Positions 38,692 through 48,503 are shown, counted from the first letter of the stretch. The stretch is 64,000 nucleotides of DNA from Veronia pacifica (GCF_001707825.1 NZ_LYBM01000018.1:1-64000), one strand, 5' to 3'. The notes: generated from the sequence alone by a model not told the origin. Program-made: numbers and translations.

Positions 38692-39168
38692 AAAGTTAAG
38701 CTATTTAAAGCTTAGTTGTCATTATTTTTATCACCAACCAGCGAGTGGTTGCGCCTGACAACGGAGCGCATTAAAACGGTTTTCTGGCTTTGAGTCAATG
38801 CGTTTTTTTATAAAAATGTTTGTTTGCTCTATTTTTGGCTGGTCAGGCTTTTTTTTCATCAGTTTATGTGTCTTTTCCAATCCAGACATGTCGAATAACT
38901 TCTGGCGGTGGAAATCATTTATCGAGGGTGTAGGAGGCTGAACACTGCCTCACTGACGGAAAATTGATGAAAGAGTGAAATCATAAGAACGACAAATTGA
39001 AAGAAAACACTTCAAGCATCAACAAAGGAAAAAACGGGAGTTTTGCGACTGTGTTTCGAAGGTGCATCCCCAGCGGGGTTGATAAAGTCGCTGAAATTAG
39101 GTAACTCGTGCGGGGCCGCCTAGGTCAGCGACATATTGAGGTATAGCCTCAAATAAGCAGTAGAAACA
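38692..39168. other. Gene-free spacer between the two tRNA-Asn units
   Basis: Holds the promoter of tRNA-Asn copy 1 (38770-38798). From 39118 on it repeats the downstream flank of copy 1 (38530 on). No coding frame of note, no known RNA recognised in the remainder. Confidence 0.6.
38770..38798 (-). promoter_or_regulatory. Sigma-70 promoter of tRNA-Asn copy 1
   Basis: TTGACT, 17-base spacer, TTTAAT and the GC-rich discriminator GCGCTCCGTT, shared with the tRNA-Phe promoters. The 5' leader to the tRNA is about 75 bases. Confidence 0.8.
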
Positions 39169-39196
39169 AAAAAGCTCCGGTCTTTCGACCAGAGCT
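39169..39196 (-). terminator. Terminator of tRNA-Asn copy 2 / tRNA array
   Basis: On the minus strand AGCTCTGGTC-GAAA-GACCGGAGCT followed by T residues. It likely ends the polycistron Phe-Thr-Phe-Asn. Confidence 0.85.
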
Positions 39197-39204
39197 TCTG
39201 AAAG

Positions 39205-39280
39205 TGGCTCCCCCTGCTGGACTTGAACCAGCGACATACGGATTAACAGTCCGCCGTTCTACCAACTGAACTAAGGGGGA
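39205..39280 (-). tRNA. tRNA-Asn (GTT), copy 2
   Basis: 76 bases, same sequence as copy 1 at 38616-38691, anticodon GTT, CCA encoded. No separate promoter of the type seen upstream of the other copy; it is probably processed from the transcript starting near 39720. Confidence 0.97.
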
Positions 39281-39403
39281 ATTGTTTATTACTGCTATCG
39301 CAATAACAATCAATATTTAGGCCGTGAGACGGATTTAACCGCACCCGGCTAGTGACCAACATATGTATGCAGTGCATACAATGAATCTATCACCAAATTG
39401 TAA

Positions 39404-39479
39404 TGGTGCCTCGAGGCGGAATCGAACCACCGACACGGGGATTTTCAATCCCCTGCTCTACCAACTGAGCTATCGAGGC
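39404..39479 (-). tRNA. tRNA-Phe (GAA), copy 2, variant arms
   Basis: 76 bases with anticodon GAA and CCA. The acceptor stem (GCCTCGA / TCGAGGC) and the anticodon stem (GGGGA / TCCCC) differ from the other two tRNA-Phe genes by compensating changes, so folding is kept. Confidence 0.96.
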
Positions 39480-39514
39480 AATGATAGCAGACGATTACGT
39501 CTGCATCATATAAG

Positions 39515-39590
<76 letters not shown>

Positions 39591-39638
39591 ACACAAATCG
39601 TGAAATAATGTTTAAATATCAACACCATTTCTGAATTA

Positions 39639-39714
39639 TGGTGCCCGGAGGCGGAATCGAACCACCGACACGAGGATTTTCAATCCTCTGCTCTACCAAC
39701 TGAGCTATCCGGGC
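39639..39714 (-). tRNA. tRNA-Phe (GAA), copy 3
   Basis: 76 bases, identical to tRNA-Phe copy 1 at 28897-28972; about 15 bases of upstream flank are also similar. First gene of the array transcript. Its location beside mltC recalls the pheV locus of E. coli, a known island insertion site. Confidence 0.97.
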
Positions 39715-39726
39715 TAACGGAGCGCT

Positions 39727-39755
39727 ATTAAACGGATTTTAGCCCTGAGCGTCAA
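39727..39755 (-). promoter_or_regulatory. Sigma-70 promoter of the tRNA array
   Basis: TTGACG, 17-base spacer, TTTAAT, GC-rich discriminator AGCGCTCCGTT. Expected to drive Phe-Thr-Phe-Asn as one precursor. Confidence 0.82.
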
Positions 39756-39841
39756 CTCTTTTTTTCAAAAAAAACGTCACATTGCATCGTTTGAACATTT
39801 GTCAGTCAAACTGGCGCGATAGTGGTCATTTTTTCAGGTTT

Positions 39842-40981
39842 TTAGCCAGACTTTTCGAATGATTTCTGAAATTTGGTGACCTTTTGCAAATACCGCCGCG
39901 ATTCTGCTGAGGGGTGTTTATTAGTCAGCGCCCAGAATACCTGATTGGGTTTTAACCGATTAAGATCCGTCATTGCTTTGGTTCTGCTGCGGCGGTCGAA
40001 GGTGTTCAGCACATTTCCTGCACCGCCGTTATAAGCAGATATCATGCTGTAGTGGAGCGAGAGTGGGTTGCGAACATCCTTCAGGTAGCGGTTCTTCAAC
40101 AGGTAAAAGTATGCAGTGCCCATATCTATGTTGTTTGCCGGGTCAAAGAGATACTCAGGGGTGGGTTGTCCACCACGTTTTTTGACCAATTTAAACACAT
40201 CTTTTCCTGCAGTTTTTGGCACAACCTGCATCAGTCCATAAGCATTGGCCCAGCTCACTGCATATGGATTAAAGCTACTTTCAGTTTTGATAATGGCGTA
40301 AATCAGAGATTCAGAAATACCGTAACGACGTGATGCTTGTTTTACGATACTGGCGTATTGGTAGCTTCGTTTTTCGGCGTGATCGCCAACCATGGGGATT
40401 TCGACGTAAAAGATCTTCTGAATACCGAGTGCTTTTTTCTTGAGTTTTTTCGCAACCAGATAGTCAGCAAAACGCTGCGCTCGCCATTGCCAGGCTATGG
40501 CTTTGCCATCCTGATCGAGTACCTGCCCTTCAAGAAATGGTCTTCCTTCTATTGCAACGTCTGCGGCTGAATAAAGGTCAACAGATGAGGGATCGTTAGG
40601 AGTGAGGAGGGTAGTGACAATGGCAGTTTCAAGATGTTTTTTAGGGTCAGTTTTAGCCACAGTTTCTACTGTTATTACTCCCTTGCTGAAGTCGATACGT
40701 GCCCGGCTCAGATAATTATCTGTGTATTTCACATAGTCACGCTTGCCTGCGACATAGACCTCGTCCTTGCCCCAGCGAACCTCAATATCTCCCGTGAAGC
40801 TACGGATCAAGCTGTCCAGTGCCCGAACATCCTTCTCAAACTGCCCGGGAAGAGGCGCAAGGTTTTTGGCAAACCGATTGCTCACCTCATAATTGACACC
40901 CCAGAATCTTTCAACACTTGCCCGGCTGCACCCCGCCAGTAAAAAAAGGATTGCCAAGGTACTGAAAAGTCGTAGTCGCAT
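39842..40981 (-). CDS. mltC: Membrane-bound lytic murein transglycosylase C
   Basis: Outer-membrane lipoprotein of 379 residues that cleaves peptidoglycan glycan strands, forming anhydro-muramic ends. Signal peptide with lipobox LAGC (Cys18). An N-terminal DUF3393-type domain is followed by the SLT lysozyme-like domain with catalytic Glu in AIIKTESSFNPYAVS, then YGLMQVVP and SAYNGGAGNV. All family motifs are intact. It is downstream of yggX-mutY as in E. coli, but a terminator separates it from yggX. Confidence 0.97.
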   Translation of the reverse strand: MRLRLFSTLAILFLLAGCSRASVERFWGVNYEVSNRFAKNLAPLPGQFEKDVRALDSLIRSFTGDIEVRWGKDEVYVAGKRDYVKYTDNYLSRARIDFSKGVITVETVAKTDPKKHLETAIVTTLLTPNDPSSVDLYSAADVAIEGRPFLEGQVLDQDGKAIAWQWRAQRFADYLVAKKLKKKALGIQKIFYVEIPMVGDHAEKRSYQYASIVKQASRRYGISESLIYAIIKTESSFNPYAVSWANAYGLMQVVPKTAGKDVFKLVKKRGGQPTPEYLFDPANNIDMGTAYFYLLKNRYLKDVRNPLSLHYSMISAYNGGAGNVLNTFDRRSRTKAMTDLNRLKPNQVFWALTNKHPSAESRRYLQKVTKFQKSFEKSG

Positions 40982-40994
40982 AGAAAACGCTCAA

Positions 40995-41030
40995 TAAAAA
41001 AAGACATCCTGACCAGCTTAATCAGGATGC
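40995..41030 (-). terminator. Terminator of mutY-yggX
   Basis: On the minus strand ATCCTGA / TCAGGAT hairpin followed by GTCTTTTTTT, just upstream of mltC. Confidence 0.8.
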
Positions 41031-41085
41031 CTTTGTGCATAAAGTCTTTATGACAAAACAGTCGGATTAGTCCCAACCAGAGGTG

Positions 41086-41358
41086 TTATTCCGAAGGAGG
41101 TGTATAACCTTCGATAATAGTGTCGTGACCTTCAAACAGGAATTTGACCATCTCATCTTCCAGAAGCTTGCGGTGCTCAGGATCCATCATGTTGAGTTTC
41201 TTTTCATTGATCAGCATGATCTGCTTGGCCTGCCATTCAGCCCAGGCTTCTTTAGAAATATTATCGAAGATACGTTTGCCAAGATCACCCGGGTACAGCT
41301 GGAAATCCAGTCCCTCTGCGTCTTTCTTCAGGCGTTGACAAAATACGGTGCGGCTCAT
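41086..41358 (-). CDS. yggX: Probable Fe(2+)-trafficking protein YggX
   Basis: Small cytosolic protein (90 residues) implicated in iron trafficking and protection of Fe-S clusters from oxidation. N-terminal [27 protein letters not shown] and [23 protein letters not shown] are near identical to E. coli. Cys7 is the key redox residue. It follows mutY, an Fe-S enzyme, by 36 bases, a conserved pairing. Confidence 0.97.
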   Translation of the reverse strand: MSRTVFCQRLKKDAEGLDFQLYPGDLGKRIFDNISKEAWAEWQAKQIMLINEKKLNMMDPEHRKLLEDEMVKFLFEGHDTIIEGYTPPSE

Positions 41359-41394
41359 TATGAAGCTCCTGCTTGTTGTGCGACGTTTACCGGT

Positions 41395-42471
41395 TTAATG
41401 AAGTTCGCGGGTCAGTGTTTTCAGTAACTTCTGTACTGGTGCTGCCAGCCCGACTTTTTCAGGTTGTGTTAAGTTATACCAAAGGCCGCCCTGAGCTTCC
41501 ATTATCATTGTCGGTTGTCTTTTAAGCCTTACTCTCACCGGGAGAATATCGAGGTGAAAATGACTGAAAGTGTGACGAAAAGCAGTAAGGTGCTCAATAT
41601 CATAGGCGTTATCTGTGCCACACATGGTCAATACGCTTGATTCAACCTTGCTCTCTTCCGTTTCAGGCAAGCACCATAACCCGCCCCATAGCCCGGAGGG
41701 TGGACGTTGTTCGAGCCAAATTTGTTCTTCATACTGGTAGAGAAGAAAACAGGCCTGTTTCTCCGGCAGCACTTTTTTCGGCTTTTTACCCGGAAAGTCG
41801 GTTTGTCTGCCAAGAGCGTTGGCTTCGCAACTGTAATTGACCGGGCAAAGTTCGCACTTAGGTTTACTGCGTGTGCAAATCATCGCACCCATATCCATCA
41901 TGGCCTGATTATATCGGTTGACGCCCTCGGCTGGCGTGTTGATTTCTGCATGCTGCCAGAGGATATTTTCGACAGGTTTTTTACCCGGCCAGCCTTCTAC
42001 GGCATAGTGACGCGCAAGGGTGCGTTTGACATTGCCGTCGAGAATGGGGTGATGAAGACCAAGTGATAGAGAAAGCACTGCGCCTGCTGTTGAGCGTCCG
42101 ACACCGGGTAACGCCATCATGTCATCAATATTGGTTGGAAACTCCCCCCCAAACTTTTCAACGACCATCACCGCTGCCTTGTGAAGGTTTCTGGCTCTGG
42201 CGTAATACCCCAAGCCTGTCCAAAGATGTAATACCTCATCAAGATCGGCGGCGGCCAGATCGGCAACATTTGGAAAACGCTCCATAAACCGCTCAAAGTA
42301 TGGGATCACTGTCGCTACCTGAGTCTGCTGCAGCATGATCTCTGACAGCCACACTTTATAAGGCGTTTTGTTGAGTTGCCATGGCAGGGTTTTCCGGCCG
42401 TATTTGTCGTACCAAGTCAGAATTGCATCAGAAAAAGACAGGCTCACAGTTTGCTTCTCATTTATTATCAT
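41395..42471 (-). CDS. mutY: A/G-specific adenine DNA glycosylase
   Basis: Removes adenine mispaired with 8-oxoguanine. 358 residues from the ATG at 42471 ([10 protein letters not shown]); the frame stays open upstream to 42633 but aligns with nothing. The helix-hairpin-helix region [18 protein letters not shown] with the catalytic Asp in PILDGNVKR is present, as is the [4Fe-4S] loop with four Cys in [17 protein letters not shown]. The C-terminal NUDIX-like 8-oxoG recognition domain has [13 protein letters not shown]. It is divergent from trmB, 230 bases between starts. Confidence 0.95.
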   Translation of the reverse strand: MIINEKQTVSLSFSDAILTWYDKYGRKTLPWQLNKTPYKVWLSEIMLQQTQVATVIPYFERFMERFPNVADLAAADLDEVLHLWTGLGYYARARNLHKAAVMVVEKFGGEFPTNIDDMMALPGVGRSTAGAVLSLSLGLHHPILDGNVKRTLARHYAVEGWPGKKPVENILWQHAEINTPAEGVNRYNQAMMDMGAMICTRSKPKCELCPVNYSCEANALGRQTDFPGKKPKKVLPEKQACFLLYQYEEQIWLEQRPPSGLWGGLWCLPETEESKVESSVLTMCGTDNAYDIEHLTAFRHTFSHFHLDILPVRVRLKRQPTMIMEAQGGLWYNLTQPEKVGLAAPVQKLLKTLTRELH

Positions 42472-42704
42472 TGGGGATAGGCTTACGACTGACGGGATAA
42501 TTCGGTTTAACCTGAACATTACCGTTTGGCGTATTGATACTATGTTAACAAGATTACCCATCTTTTGCTGACTCATGAAGGAATAGGTCTGGCTGAGCCT
42601 ATGAGCACCTCTCAGGCAGTTTGCCTCTTGCACATGGGCCGAATCTTTGGATAATGCGCGATCCGCTTAACTTTTCTTCACTACGAAGGCGAAGGCACAA
42701 CATC

Positions 42705-43421
42705 ATGACTGAAGTGACCAAAACTGAACTGACCGAAGACGGCAAAGTTGTTCGTAAGATCCGCAGCTTTGTTCGCCGCGAAGGGCGACTGACCAAAGGT
42801 CAGGACCAGGCTATGCAAGAATGCTGGCCAACCATGGGCATTGACTTTGAAGACAAAAAACTGGTCTGGAATGAGGTATTCGGCAACGATAACCCGGTCG
42901 TTCTTGAAATCGGTTTTGGTATGGGTGCCTCACTGGTTGAGATGGCAAAAAATGCACCAGAGAAAAACTTCGTGGGAATCGAGGTTCACTCACCGGGCGT
43001 TGGCGCATGCCTGATGGCAGCCCGTGATGCTGGCCTGACAAACCTGCGTGTGATGTGCCACGATGCCGTTGAAGTATTTGAGAGTATGCTACCAAAAGCA
43101 AGCTTGGATACTGTTCAGCTATTTTTCCCTGATCCGTGGCACAAAAAGCGTCACCATAAGCGTCGTATTGTTCAGCCAGCATTTGTTGAAATGCTGCGTG
43201 ACAAGCTGAAAATTGGCGGTATTTTCCATATGGCGACAGACTGGGAAAATTACGCAGAACATATGGTTGAGGTTATGGATGTGGCTCCGTGCTATGCAAA
43301 TACTGCAACCGATGGCCCGTATATTGCCCGTCCAGAAGAGCGTCCGCTGACGAAATTTGAACAGCGTGGTCATCGTCTCGGCCATGGTGTCTGGGACATG
43401 AAATACGCACGTACGGAATAA
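42705..43421 (+). CDS. trmB: tRNA (guanine-N7)-methyltransferase
   Basis: Methylates G46 of tRNAs with SAM; 238 residues from the ATG at 42705 (239 in E. coli). Motifs [29 protein letters not shown] and [19 protein letters not shown] are intact; the C-terminus [17 protein letters not shown] is typical. The alternative upstream start at 42621 has no homology. It is divergent from mutY, as in E. coli. Confidence 0.97.
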   Translation: MTEVTKTELTEDGKVVRKIRSFVRREGRLTKGQDQAMQECWPTMGIDFEDKKLVWNEVFGNDNPVVLEIGFGMGASLVEMAKNAPEKNFVGIEVHSPGVGACLMAARDAGLTNLRVMCHDAVEVFESMLPKASLDTVQLFFPDPWHKKRHHKRRIVQPAFVEMLRDKLKIGGIFHMATDWENYAEHMVEVMDVAPCYANTATDGPYIARPEERPLTKFEQRGHRLGHGVWDMKYARTE

Positions 43422-43438
43422 TTTCGATCCGCACAAAT

Positions 43439-43480
43439 CCTGAGACACAGGCGAGGTAACGTCTCTGCTAAGGTCTCAGG
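43439..43480 (+). other. Inverted repeat CCTGAGAC ... GTCTCAGG after trmB
   Basis: Perfect 8-base arms with a 26-base spacer, between the trmB stop and its terminator. It may be part of a 3' structure; purpose unknown. Confidence 0.5.
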
Positions 43481-43489
43481 AATGATGAT

Positions 43490-43516
43490 AAGCCAACCAC
43501 AGGGTTGGCTTTTTTG
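43490..43516 (+). terminator. Terminator of trmB
   Basis: Hairpin AAGCCAACC / GGTTGGCTT with a 3-base loop and six T residues. Confidence 0.88.
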
Positions 43517-43571
43517 ACCTTGATAGTGGCGCAATGAGAAGTCACTCGCATCTTTACTGCCGGAGAACATA

Positions 43572-44492
43572 ATGAAGCCAAGCCCGGAATTATTAAACGA
43601 CGTACTGGACGAAGTCCGGCCCCTGATTGGGCAAGGGCGAGTGGCCAGCTATATTCCTGCTTTGGAAGAAGTGCCTGCAGATAAGCTGGGTGTCGCGGTC
43701 TGCTACAACGATGGTGACATTATTACGGCTGGAGATGCTGATGAACCTTTCTCAATTCAGTCTATTTCTAAGGTACTCAGCCTTACTCTGGCGTTGCAGA
43801 ACTACGGCCCGTTGGAGATCTGGGATCGGGTTGGAAAAGAGCCGTCGGGGCAAGCCTTTAATTCAATGATCCAGCTTGAGATGGAGCATGGTATCCCACG
43901 TAACCCATTCATCAATGCTGGTGCACTCGTCGTGTGTGATTTATTGCAAAGTCGATTGTCCGCACCTCGCCAGCGTATGCTTGAGTTCGTCCGTGATCTT
44001 TCAGCCAATCCTCATATCTACTACGACAAAACAGTGGCAAAGTCTGAAATGGATCATAGTGATCGCAATGCTGCTATCGCTTATCTGATGCGCTCATTTG
44101 GCAATTTCAGCAATGAGGTAATGCCAGTTTTGCAGACATATTTCCATTATTGTGCGCTGCGTATGAGCTGTGTTGACTTGGCAAAAGCTTTTAACTATCT
44201 GGCAAATAAAGGGCTTTCTTTGGGCGCAGAAAAAACCATAGTGAGCCACACTCAAAGTAAGCAAGTGAATGCATTACTAGCCACTTGTGGTTTGTACGAT
44301 GGTGCAGGTGAATTCGCTTACCGGGTTGGCATGCCAGGAAAATCTGGCGTCGGGGGCGGCATCGTAGCGGTGGTACCGGGAGAAATGTCTATCGCAGTCT
44401 GGTCTCCAGAACTGGACCCTTCCGGTAACTCGCTAGCTGGCACGGCAGCATTAGAACTGCTGGCTGAGCGCATCGGTCGTTCCATTTTTTAG
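43572..44492 (+). CDS. glsB: Glutaminase
   Basis: Hydrolyses glutamine to glutamate and ammonia; 306 residues, beta-lactamase-like serine hydrolase fold. The catalytic SxxK motif lies in [27 protein letters not shown] and [12 protein letters not shown] are signature segments. It lies just downstream of trmB, after the terminator, with its own start context GGAGAACATA. The same neighbourhood (mutY/trmB/glsB) occurs in V. cholerae, as I recall. A link to GlnK/AmtB nitrogen control in this window is functional, not physical. Confidence 0.96.
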   Translation: MKPSPELLNDVLDEVRPLIGQGRVASYIPALEEVPADKLGVAVCYNDGDIITAGDADEPFSIQSISKVLSLTLALQNYGPLEIWDRVGKEPSGQAFNSMIQLEMEHGIPRNPFINAGALVVCDLLQSRLSAPRQRMLEFVRDLSANPHIYYDKTVAKSEMDHSDRNAAIAYLMRSFGNFSNEVMPVLQTYFHYCALRMSCVDLAKAFNYLANKGLSLGAEKTIVSHTQSKQVNALLATCGLYDGAGEFAYRVGMPGKSGVGGGIVAVVPGEMSIAVWSPELDPSGNSLAGTAALELLAERIGRSIF

Positions 44493-44535
44493 GGAGTGCA
44501 TAAGAAAGCTCCCTTTTGTGAAAGGAGAGCTTACG

Positions 44536-45291
44536 ATGAATCTACGGATCTTATGTCTTCTGGGAATGGTTTTTCCCGCGATGGTGTCGGCAACAGACGT
44601 CAGCCAATGCCAACCTACCCTTCACAGTGATATTGCCTTGAAAGATGGCAATATCATTGGCAACAGCGAGCATGGCGAGTTCAGTATTGCTGAGGACGGT
44701 GCGCTGTTTTTCGCTGTGCATCCGGTCAAACTTACCCAAGCCCAAAAAACCTCACTGAAAATTTACAGCCAGACTGTCAGAGATGATTTGCCTTATATGG
44801 GGCAGGGGCTGATGGATGAAATTCAGACTTCATGGTTAGCCTTGGACGAAGTACTGGAAAATCAGCTCGGTAAGCGCAGTATTCTGAGAAATGAGCTTGG
44901 TCATTATCATATCTACCTGCAGAAAAGCTTCTACGGTGCGATTTATGATAAAGACAAAACAATCAAGGTTGATCACCGCCGCTTAAACTATGCCATGAAA
45001 GAAATGGGCATGACCTTGCCACAATTTATCACCACAATTCCGCGCCGGGGATTGATGGATTTTCAGCGCACCACTAAAACCACTGCGCCTGAAAAGCTGA
45101 TGAGAATATCTGACGATATCGCCGTGCTGCAGTCAAAACTCAGGATGACCATCAACGATGAAAAAAGTCGGTCAGCCAGTTTTATTCAGGATGTCTGCGC
45201 ACGACTGTCTGTCTGGCAGCGGCAGGAGGAGAAAATCCAGTCACTGATCCCTGCGTTATCCAGTTGGAAAACAGTAACAGTTAACTGGTAG
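44536..45291 (+). CDS. yggN: YggN-like periplasmic protein (DUF2884)
   Basis: Predicted periplasmic protein of 251 residues and unknown function. The ATG at 44536 follows AAAGGAG and gives a clean signal peptide (MNLRILCLLG...VSA). Mature region has paired cysteines near the start (SQCQPT) and the end (DVCARL), a pattern shared with E. coli YggN, which also lies in the mutY-hemW neighbourhood. Similarity is modest along the rest, so the family call rests on length, cysteines, the C-terminal block and position. It is convergent with the transglutaminase-like gene, 21 bases between stops. Confidence 0.75.
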   Translation: MNLRILCLLGMVFPAMVSATDVSQCQPTLHSDIALKDGNIIGNSEHGEFSIAEDGALFFAVHPVKLTQAQKTSLKIYSQTVRDDLPYMGQGLMDEIQTSWLALDEVLENQLGKRSILRNELGHYHIYLQKSFYGAIYDKDKTIKVDHRRLNYAMKEMGMTLPQFITTIPRRGLMDFQRTTKTTAPEKLMRISDDIAVLQSKLRMTINDEKSRSASFIQDVCARLSVWQRQEEKIQSLIPALSSWKTVTVNW

Positions 45292-45312
45292 TAATCAGTT
45301 AACGAGTAATGG

Positions 45313-47262
45313 TTAGTTAACCGGATAAACGAACTCATATTCACTGCTCTCCCAAGCCAGTTTAACTTGCTTTATATAATTGTTGAGCTGGCCTGGGGCG
45401 ACATGCCTTGCTTTCGAGCGGTATGAGTAATCAGCTTCAATAAATATCTTGCCCGGTACTTTGTTTTTCACGTCATCCATCGATTGAAGTATGCTGTGAT
45501 ACTCAAAGAAAGGATTGTTTAACGTATGTTCTATCGGTTTCACTTCCCAGTCGTCAGGTAGGCTCAGCTGTATTTTCTGCAGGACTTTACCGTCGTGCCC
45601 GTAGCGGAAAGGTGTTTTACGCGATGAGCTGCGGGGCGTGATAAGAAAATCATCAACAATGTCTCCAGCCACCATAAAGTGATAGAGATTATCTTTCACC
45701 TGCCACAGATCTTTAATGATGTAAGATTCTTTAATTTCTATCAGGTTAGCATTGGTATCGTCTGCGATAGTCAGTGGTGACAGCACCGCCAACTCTTTAA
45801 AGTGGCGCGCATAATATTTTTCGTAGTGATCACTGAGCGTGATTTCTGAGGTTGAACTCAGGTACTTCCGCCATCTCTCGGCTTCACGGCCTTTGAGCTG
45901 TGTTGTGACTGAGAGGTAACTGTCTCGGTCTGCACGATTCACGATAAAATTCTGGATGACTTGATGAGGAATGTCGGGGCGCAGGATTGGCACTGTCTCT
46001 AAATTATTTATTCCCGGCTCCAATACCAGCGCGAGGACATGGTCCGACATGGCCATCGTATCGAGTTTTGAGCCCTGATGAGTGTAGGTTGGGTCAATCC
46101 ACCACGTCTTCCCCTGATGCTCCAGCTTAACAATCACATGATCAAAGCTGGATGGAGAGACGGGTCTCAGTCTTACTGTTCCTTTCCAGTGTTCACTGAC
46201 GAGAGCCGGGGTGGCTTTCGCTCCCAGTTGACGGAGCAGGGCGACCATAAGCAGCGCTTTTTCCTTATTATCACCAAAACCTTGATGGATAACTTCATCG
46301 GGTGCGGATGGTGAATGTGAATCAAGCTTATGTTGCTGTCCGAGATGGCTGACTTTGTTTTGTGCGTAGTGAATGGCCTCGACTAACTGAGCTTCGGGAT
46401 CTTCTGCTTTTCTGCCCTTGATATCTGCTGCAATGGCTGCGGAGGACCTGTCATCATTGAAGGTGTAAAGTGGCAGTGCCCAGTCAACAATATCCTGCCA
46501 GGTTTGAAAGTTAGTCACGTGTAGATAGGGGTAAGGGTCATACCACGCCGGTTGTTCACTCTCGTGATAGTCATAATGTCCGTCGAGTTCGACATAACTG
46601 TATTCGATCAATCCTTCACTGGTCAGGATATTCAGCTTTCCTTTCGCCTTTTGCTGAGGGTTACTGACCAGAATATTGCTGGTATCAGGCATTAAGATCC
46701 TGCTTCGACTTTCTGCAACCTTGGCGTTCCAACCCACGCTAATGTGGCGATCGAAGTAGTTTCCATAAACAGGATTGTTACCTGTGATTGTGTAGCTGTA
46801 ATCAATAATATCTCCCGGCCTGATGTCTTTCAGCGCAATATCTATTCGCTTTTTGTTTGAGTAGAGATGAGAGCGTCTGTCGTGAACAACGGTGGCGACA
46901 ACAATGCTTGCGCTGTCAGGCAGTACCCTTTCTACGCCATCTCTGAACACCGATAGGCTGTGAATTTCGACGTGCTGATAGTCAGGAACATGTTCGATAG
47001 AAATCTTCGAAGAGGTAGCGGCTCCCTTGAGTGACAGCGCTTTGACGACGACCCTTTTATAGGAGGTGGGCGATGGTCCGGTAAGATTGAGCTGCTTGTC
47101 TACCAGCAAGTATTGCTGATCACCTTTATCAGGAATGGGTTTGTCTGGAAGGGAATGAGTAACGGCTACCCATTCAGGGAGGGGTGAAAATATTGGCGTT
47201 TCAGATGCAGACTGAAATGAGGTCAGCACCAATAATGCCGCAAGCAAGCGGACGAAAAACAT
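45313..47262 (-). CDS. DUF3857/transglutaminase-like exported protein lacking the catalytic cysteine
   Basis: 649 residues from the ATG at 47262, with signal peptide (MFFVRLLAAL...ASE). The N-terminal DUF3857 domain (about 50-220) is followed by a transglutaminase-like domain (about 250-400) and a C-terminal beta-rich region. The usual motif GDCKDKA reads GDNKEKA: the cysteine is Asn332 (AAT, two base changes from Cys). The later His (FDHVIVKL) and Asp (WWIDPTY) remain. It is probably periplasmic and unlikely to be an enzyme of the usual type. It is 84 bases downstream of hemW, same strand. Function unknown. Confidence 0.88.
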   Translation of the reverse strand: MFFVRLLAALLVLTSFQSASETPIFSPLPEWVAVTHSLPDKPIPDKGDQQYLLVDKQLNLTGPSPTSYKRVVVKALSLKGAATSSKISIEHVPDYQHVEIHSLSVFRDGVERVLPDSASIVVATVVHDRRSHLYSNKKRIDIALKDIRPGDIIDYSYTITGNNPVYGNYFDRHISVGWNAKVAESRSRILMPDTSNILVSNPQQKAKGKLNILTSEGLIEYSYVELDGHYDYHESEQPAWYDPYPYLHVTNFQTWQDIVDWALPLYTFNDDRSSAAIAADIKGRKAEDPEAQLVEAIHYAQNKVSHLGQQHKLDSHSPSAPDEVIHQGFGDNKEKALLMVALLRQLGAKATPALVSEHWKGTVRLRPVSPSSFDHVIVKLEHQGKTWWIDPTYTHQGSKLDTMAMSDHVLALVLEPGINNLETVPILRPDIPHQVIQNFIVNRADRDSYLSVTTQLKGREAERWRKYLSSTSEITLSDHYEKYYARHFKELAVLSPLTIADDTNANLIEIKESYIIKDLWQVKDNLYHFMVAGDIVDDFLITPRSSSRKTPFRYGHDGKVLQKIQLSLPDDWEVKPIEHTLNNPFFEYHSILQSMDDVKNKVPGKIFIEADYSYRSKARHVAPGQLNNYIKQVKLAWESSEYEFVYPVN

Positions 47263-47346
47263 AGCGCAGCAATCCTTCGCTAGGTCGCACAGTATGTCTT
47301 TGAGCTGGCGACAGAAATATTCTGTTACTGACGCCAGCATCTGGCC

Positions 47347-48498
47347 TCAGTCCGACATAAATGTACCCAGCAGGTCGTTGAGGAATAAACGCCCTTTTTC
47401 CGTGACCTGCCAGCAGTCGCCCGTATCCCTGAGATAACCTTGTGAAATGGCGTCATTGACGGGCTGTTCAATCGCACTCAATGACAATCCGGTACGTTCG
47501 GTGAACTCAGCTTTCGGGCAGGCCTCTACCAATCTTAAACGGTTCATAAAGAACTCGAACGGCAGCTCCTCACTACTTACTCTACGTGAATCAGCGAGGT
47601 ACGCTTTATCAGGATCGAGAAATCCGCGCGGATGTTTCACCTTGACGGTGCGGGTAATATTTCCCTTGTTGTCTGTCACTTTGCCATGTGCGCCACAGCC
47701 TATGCCGAGGTAGTCGCCGAAGCGCCAATAGTTCAGGTTATGCTGACACTGAAAACCGGGTTTGCTGTAACCAGAGGTTTCATATTGCACATAGCCTGCT
47801 TCTCTCAATAACTCGTGACCCTGTTCAAATATGTCCCAGAGGTCGTCATCATCGGGTAAGACTGGCGGTTTCGAATAGTATTGCGTATTTGGCTCGATAG
47901 TCAGTTGATACCAAGACAGGTGTGGTGGCGACAAGTCAATTGCTTGTTTGAGATCACTGAGAGCCCCGGCCAATGACTGGTCTGGTAAGCCATGCATCAA
48001 ATCCAGATTAAAGCTGTTGAGACCCGCATCATGAGCCAGCAGTGCGGCTCTGTTCGCCTCTTTCGGACCGTGAATACGGCCAAGCTTCGTTAGCTTAGCG
48101 GCATCAAAGCTTTGCACACCGATTGAAATTCGGTTTACCCCCACATCGCGATAAGCCAAAAATTTATCAGCCTCTACGGTTCCGGGGTTGGCTTCCATCG
48201 TGATCTCAATATTGTCTGAGAAGGGCAGTTGCGCCTCAATGCCTGCCAGTAAACGGCCAATTTCATCTGGCGACATGAGGCTCGGTGTACCGCCACCGAT
48301 GAAAATAGAGTGCAGGGGGCGCGATCCTGCCTCAGGGAATTGAGATAAATCCTGTGACAGGTCGTCTAGAAGTGCATCAATGTAATCCTGTTCCGGAACC
48401 TCTCCCTTCAGTGTATGGGAGTTAAAATCGCAGTAAGGGCACTTCTGCACACACCAGGGAATGTGAACGTAAAGACTCAGTGGGATAACAGCTGACAT
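47347..48498 (-). CDS. hemW: Heme chaperone HemW (radical SAM)
   Basis: 383-residue relative of coproporphyrinogen dehydrogenase that binds haem and passes it to respiratory enzymes. Radical SAM cluster motif CVQKCPYC at residues 16-23 follows YVHIPW. GGGTPSLM and IEPNTQYY are also present, and the HemN C-terminal domain follows. The absence of the extended N-terminus argues for HemW rather than HemN. Six bases downstream of rdgB on the same strand, as in E. coli. Confidence 0.95.
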   Translation of the reverse strand: MSAVIPLSLYVHIPWCVQKCPYCDFNSHTLKGEVPEQDYIDALLDDLSQDLSQFPEAGSRPLHSIFIGGGTPSLMSPDEIGRLLAGIEAQLPFSDNIEITMEANPGTVEADKFLAYRDVGVNRISIGVQSFDAAKLTKLGRIHGPKEANRAALLAHDAGLNSFNLDLMHGLPDQSLAGALSDLKQAIDLSPPHLSWYQLTIEPNTQYYSKPPVLPDDDDLWDIFEQGHELLREAGYVQYETSGYSKPGFQCQHNLNYWRFGDYLGIGCGAHGKVTDNKGNITRTVKVKHPRGFLDPDKAYLADSRRVSSEELPFEFFMNRLRLVEACPKAEFTERTGLSLSAIEQPVNDAISQGYLRDTGDCWQVTEKGRLFLNDLLGTFMSD

Positions 48499-48503
48499 AC
48501 TCT

